Assembly: GCA_027346925.1 (NCBI GenBank)
Contig: DAIERH010000125.1
Location: forward strand, 1-6,866
DNA length: 6,866 nt
Reading direction: 5' to 3'
From: Geobacter sp.
GTDB lineage: Bacteria > Desulfobacterota > Desulfuromonadia > Geobacterales > Pseudopelobacteraceae
Of the stretch, positions 4,635-6,866 are shown one piece after another (the first letter of the stretch is position 1; every line of letters starts with the position of its first letter). The notes under the pieces were generated by a model. The model was not told where the DNA came from. It saw only the letters and a list, made by a program, of their open reading frames with translations, and made no database searches. Both the position numbers and the translations under genes were made by a program.

Positions 4635-5585
4635 ATGATTATCAGAGAGCGCCCCAACGGGCTGCGCTTGTTTTTCATAATAAGGGGATCCATAGTCCCG
4701 CGCATCAAATGGCCGTTGTGTGTCACGGTGCTGCTCGCATCCATCGTTACGATAACCCACGGGGCGCTGTTCAGGTTGAAGATTACCATGACCCCCATCC
4801 CTTTCAGCCTGATCGGACTTGCCCTTGCCATCTTCATCGGATTTCGCAACAGCGCAAGTTACGACCGCTACTGGGAAGGGAGAAAATTGTGGGGTGACCT
4901 GATAATGAGGTGCCGCAGCCTGACGCGTCAGATCCTCACCTTTGTTTCGTCAGAACGCGAGCACTCCCCGGACTGGCCTCCGTTCGAGCAGGGCGATGTT
5001 CGGTCCCGGATGGTGTACCGGATCATAGCCTTTGCAAACGCGTTGCGGCACCACCTTAGGGATTCTGACCCTCTTGACGAGTTGCGGGAGTTTCTCGACG
5101 AGGATGAGGTCGTGGAACTCGCGCTGGCTCACAGCAAACCCCTTTTTCTCCTCCAGCTCATGGCGCATGACCTGCGCCGCTGCATTGGGAACAACCAGGT
5201 TCAGGACTACTTTGCCGCCAGCATCGACGCGAACCTCACCTCGCTCACCACAGTTCTGGCCGGGTGCGAGCGGATCAAAAACACGCCGATTCCGTTCACC
5301 TACAATCTGCTCCTGCACCGCACCGCCTATCTCTACTGTTTTCTTCTTCCCTTCGGACTCGTCGATTCGATCGGTTTCATGACCCCTTTTGTGGTCGGAA
5401 TCGTGTCGTTCACATTTTTCGGTCTGGACGCATTGGGCGACGAGATAGAAGAGCCATTCGGCGTGCTGCCCAACGACCTCGCGCTTTCCTCCATGTGCAG
5501 GACGATCGAAAGGGACCTGCGTGCGGCATTGGGAGAAGTGCACCTGCCCGAACCGTTACTTCCGGTGAATTACCATATCCTGTAA
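4635..5585 (+). CDS. Bestrophin family ion channel protein
   Basis: Membrane protein of 316 residues, typical for bacterial bestrophins (UPF0187, YneE-like), which form pentameric channels in the inner membrane. Family landmarks are visible: the N-terminal RLFFIIRGSIVPRIKWPL region (11-28), the pore-helix segment IPFSLIGLALAIFIGFRN (55-72), SYDRYWEGRKLWG (75-87), ERIKNTPIPFTY (212-223) and the C-terminal FGLDALGDEIEEPFG (262-276) followed by NDLAL (280-284). Likely membrane segments are about 24-42, 54-70, 230-245 and 247-264. Known bacterial bestrophins include a sodium-selective channel, while animal ones conduct anions; selectivity here cannot be read from the sequence. The start is supported by GGAGG (4624-4628) six bases before the ATG. 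It lies 101 bases after the polyferredoxin gene on the same strand and may be co-transcribed. Its stop is one base from the convergent GTPase gene's stop. Confidence 0.93.
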   Translation: MIIRERPNGLRLFFIIRGSIVPRIKWPLCVTVLLASIVTITHGALFRLKITMTPIPFSLIGLALAIFIGFRNSASYDRYWEGRKLWGDLIMRCRSLTRQILTFVSSEREHSPDWPPFEQGDVRSRMVYRIIAFANALRHHLRDSDPLDELREFLDEDEVVELALAHSKPLFLLQLMAHDLRRCIGNNQVQDYFAASIDANLTSLTTVLAGCERIKNTPIPFTYNLLLHRTAYLYCFLLPFGLVDSIGFMTPFVVGIVSFTFFGLDALGDEIEEPFGVLPNDLALSSMCRTIERDLRAALGEVHLPEPLLPVNYHIL

Positions 5586-5586
5586 G

Positions 5587-6866
5587 TTAGGGTCCGCCTG
5601 ATGCAACCGGTTGGGCGGCGGCGAGGAATTGCAGGAAGGCGGCGGCTAGGGGGGTGCCGTTGGTCTCAGCAATGGCATAGCCAATGCGCAGGATCGGCGT
5701 CTCGACCCGCACGAGGCGGGCCAGGTCGATGGGGGTGGCGGCCAGCACCAGGTCGCAGGGGACACTGGCAATAGTGGCGGCCAGTTCCGCCACCTGCTCC
5801 GGCCGGTAGCCCATGGCCGGCAATACCGGCCCGATGTGGGGGTAGCGGGCATAGAGAGCCGCCAGCGAACCGACTGCCCAGGGGCGCGGATCGACCACAA
5901 GGGCTGCGCCGTACTGGCGGGCCGCGGCCAGGCCGGCCCCGGACGGCAGGGAGCCGTGGGTGATGCTGGGGCCGTCCTCCACCACCAGCACGCGTTTGCC
6001 CTTGATACGCCACCCATCGGCGGCCGTGACCAGGGATTCGGTGCGCACGATGGCGGCATCCGGATTCACCCGCCGCACCGTATCCTCCACCATGGCCACG
6101 GCTGCCGGGTCTGCGGCGTTCACCTTGTTGATCACCACCATCCCGGCCCGCCGCAGGTTGACCTCGCCCGGATACCAGGCCGTCTCGTGGCCGGGCCGCA
6201 GGGGGTCGGCCACCACGATCTCCAAGTCGGGGCGGAAGAAGGGGAGGTCGTTGTTGCCGCCGTCCCAGATGATCACCCTGGCCTCGGCCTCGGCACGGGC
6301 CAGGATCTTCCCGTAATCCACACCGGCATAGACCACGGCCCCGCGCTCCAGCAGGTGCTCGAACTCCTCCCGCTCCTCGATGGTGCAGTGGTAGCGCTCC
6401 AGGTCTGCCGCATCAACGAAGCGCTCCACCTCCTGGCGGACCAGGTCGCCGTAGGGCATGGGGTGTCGCACCACCACCGGCCTGATTCCCGATTCGGCCA
6501 GGATAGCGCACAAGTGGCGCACCACCTGGCTCTTGCCGCAGCCGGTGCGCACGGCGCAGACCGACACCACGGGCCGGCGGCTCTTCAGCATGGTGGCGTT
6601 CGGCCCGATCAGGCGGAAATCGGCGCCGCAGGCCAGGACACGCGAGGCGGTGTGCATCAGTTCTGCGTGGGAAAGGTCGCTGTAGGCAAAGACCACTTGG
6701 TCGATCCGCAGGCGTTTGATCAACTCCGCCAACTCTTCCTCGGGATGGATCGGGATGCCCTGCGGATAGAGCGGACCCGCCAGGCTGGCGGGGAAGCGGC
6801 GTTTGGCGATATAGGGGATCTGGGACGCGGTGAAGGCCATCACCCGGCAGGTGCCGTCATTGCGGA
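5587..6866 (-). CDS. Cyclic 2,3-diphosphoglycerate synthetase-like P-loop GTPase (COG2403 type), 5'-truncated by window edge
   Basis: The frame stays open to the right edge. The codons before the GTG at 6843 (reading RNDGTCR) continue the family's N-terminal region, so about 30 residues are probably missing. Numbering from that codon, VMAFTASQIP and RRFPASLAGPLYPQGIPI (1-32) match the conserved N-terminal region of these proteins. FAYSDLSH (52-59) and GADFRLIGPNATMLKS (73-88) follow, then the P-loop CAVRTGCGKSQ (96-106), IIWDGGNNDLPFF in the middle, and VINKVNA, which resembles a G4-type NKxD nucleotide-specificity motif (NKVN, lacking the Asp). The archaeal enzyme makes cyclic 2,3-diphosphoglycerate; the role of the bacterial homologues is unproven to my knowledge, so the name describes similarity only. 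No signal peptide or membrane segment is visible; probably cytosolic. Its 3' end abuts the convergent bestrophin gene with a single base between stop codons. Confidence 0.87.
   Translation of the reverse strand, partial: RNDGTCRVMAFTASQIPYIAKRRFPASLAGPLYPQGIPIHPEEELAELIKRLRIDQVVFAYSDLSHAELMHTASRVLACGADFRLIGPNATMLKSRRPVVSVCAVRTGCGKSQVVRHLCAILAESGIRPVVVRHPMPYGDLVRQEVERFVDAADLERYHCTIEEREEFEHLLERGAVVYAGVDYGKILARAEAEARVIIWDGGNNDLPFFRPDLEIVVADPLRPGHETAWYPGEVNLRRAGMVVINKVNAADPAAVAMVEDTVRRVNPDAAIVRTESLVTAADGWRIKGKRVLVVEDGPSITHGSLPSGAGLAAARQYGAALVVDPRPWAVGSLAALYARYPHIGPVLPAMGYRPEQVAELAATIASVPCDLVLAATPIDLARLVRVETPILRIGYAIAETNGTPLAAAFLQFLAAAQPVASGGP

Overview
The window looks like chromosomal DNA from a GC-rich, anaerobic or facultative proteobacterium-like organism. 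My best guess is the Geobacter/Pelobacter (Desulfuromonadales) group. The guess rests on the gene families present (a CBS/DRTGG-type family II pyrophosphatase, a Ric-type di-iron repair protein, a NapH/NosR-like polyferredoxin and a bacterial cyclic-2,3-diphosphoglycerate-synthetase-like GTPase) and on the Shine-Dalgarno and promoter style. It is family-level recognition, not a database match. I see no insertion sequence, phage gene, CRISPR array, tRNA or rRNA.

Layout: (1) 1-1161, plus strand: the C-terminal part of a Mn-dependent family II inorganic pyrophosphatase, cut by the left edge. (2) 1162-1566: a 405-base non-coding stretch with a strong bidirectional-type terminator, a set of short repeated and inverted motifs, and a TATAAT promoter element for the next gene. 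(3) 1567-2028, plus: a single-domain UspA-like protein lacking the usual ATP-binding residues. (4) 2050-3179, minus: a likely two-gene operon in which ric/ytfE-like (DUF542 + hemerythrin) is followed 35 bases later by a DUF488 (YeaO-like) gene; it converges on the usp gene at a perfect 13-bp hairpin. (5) 3180-3528: a 349-base divergent control region with two CRP/FNR-type palindromes. (6) 3529-4533, plus: a membrane-bound 4Fe-4S polyferredoxin. (7) 4635-5585, plus: a bestrophin-family ion channel. (8) 5587-6866, minus: a cyclic-2,3-diphosphoglycerate-synthetase-like P-loop GTPase, cut by the right edge, whose stop codon lies one base from the bestrophin stop.

The most coherent functional unit is the centre. 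An iron-sulfur/di-iron repair protein and a membrane iron-sulfur electron-transfer protein are transcribed divergently from a region holding a near-perfect FNR box and a perfect TTGAC-N4-GTCAA palindrome. The second palindrome sits 41.5 bases upstream of the start predicted from a TAGGAT -10 element, the standard class II activator position. I infer a redox- or nitrosative-stress-responsive divergon. DUF488 is a candidate new partner of Ric, and a possible 26-codon leader ORF plus a 7-bp hairpin lies in the polyferredoxin leader. The flanking genes (pyrophosphatase, Usp, bestrophin, cDPGS-like) look like ordinary housekeeping or stress genes with no obvious link to that unit.
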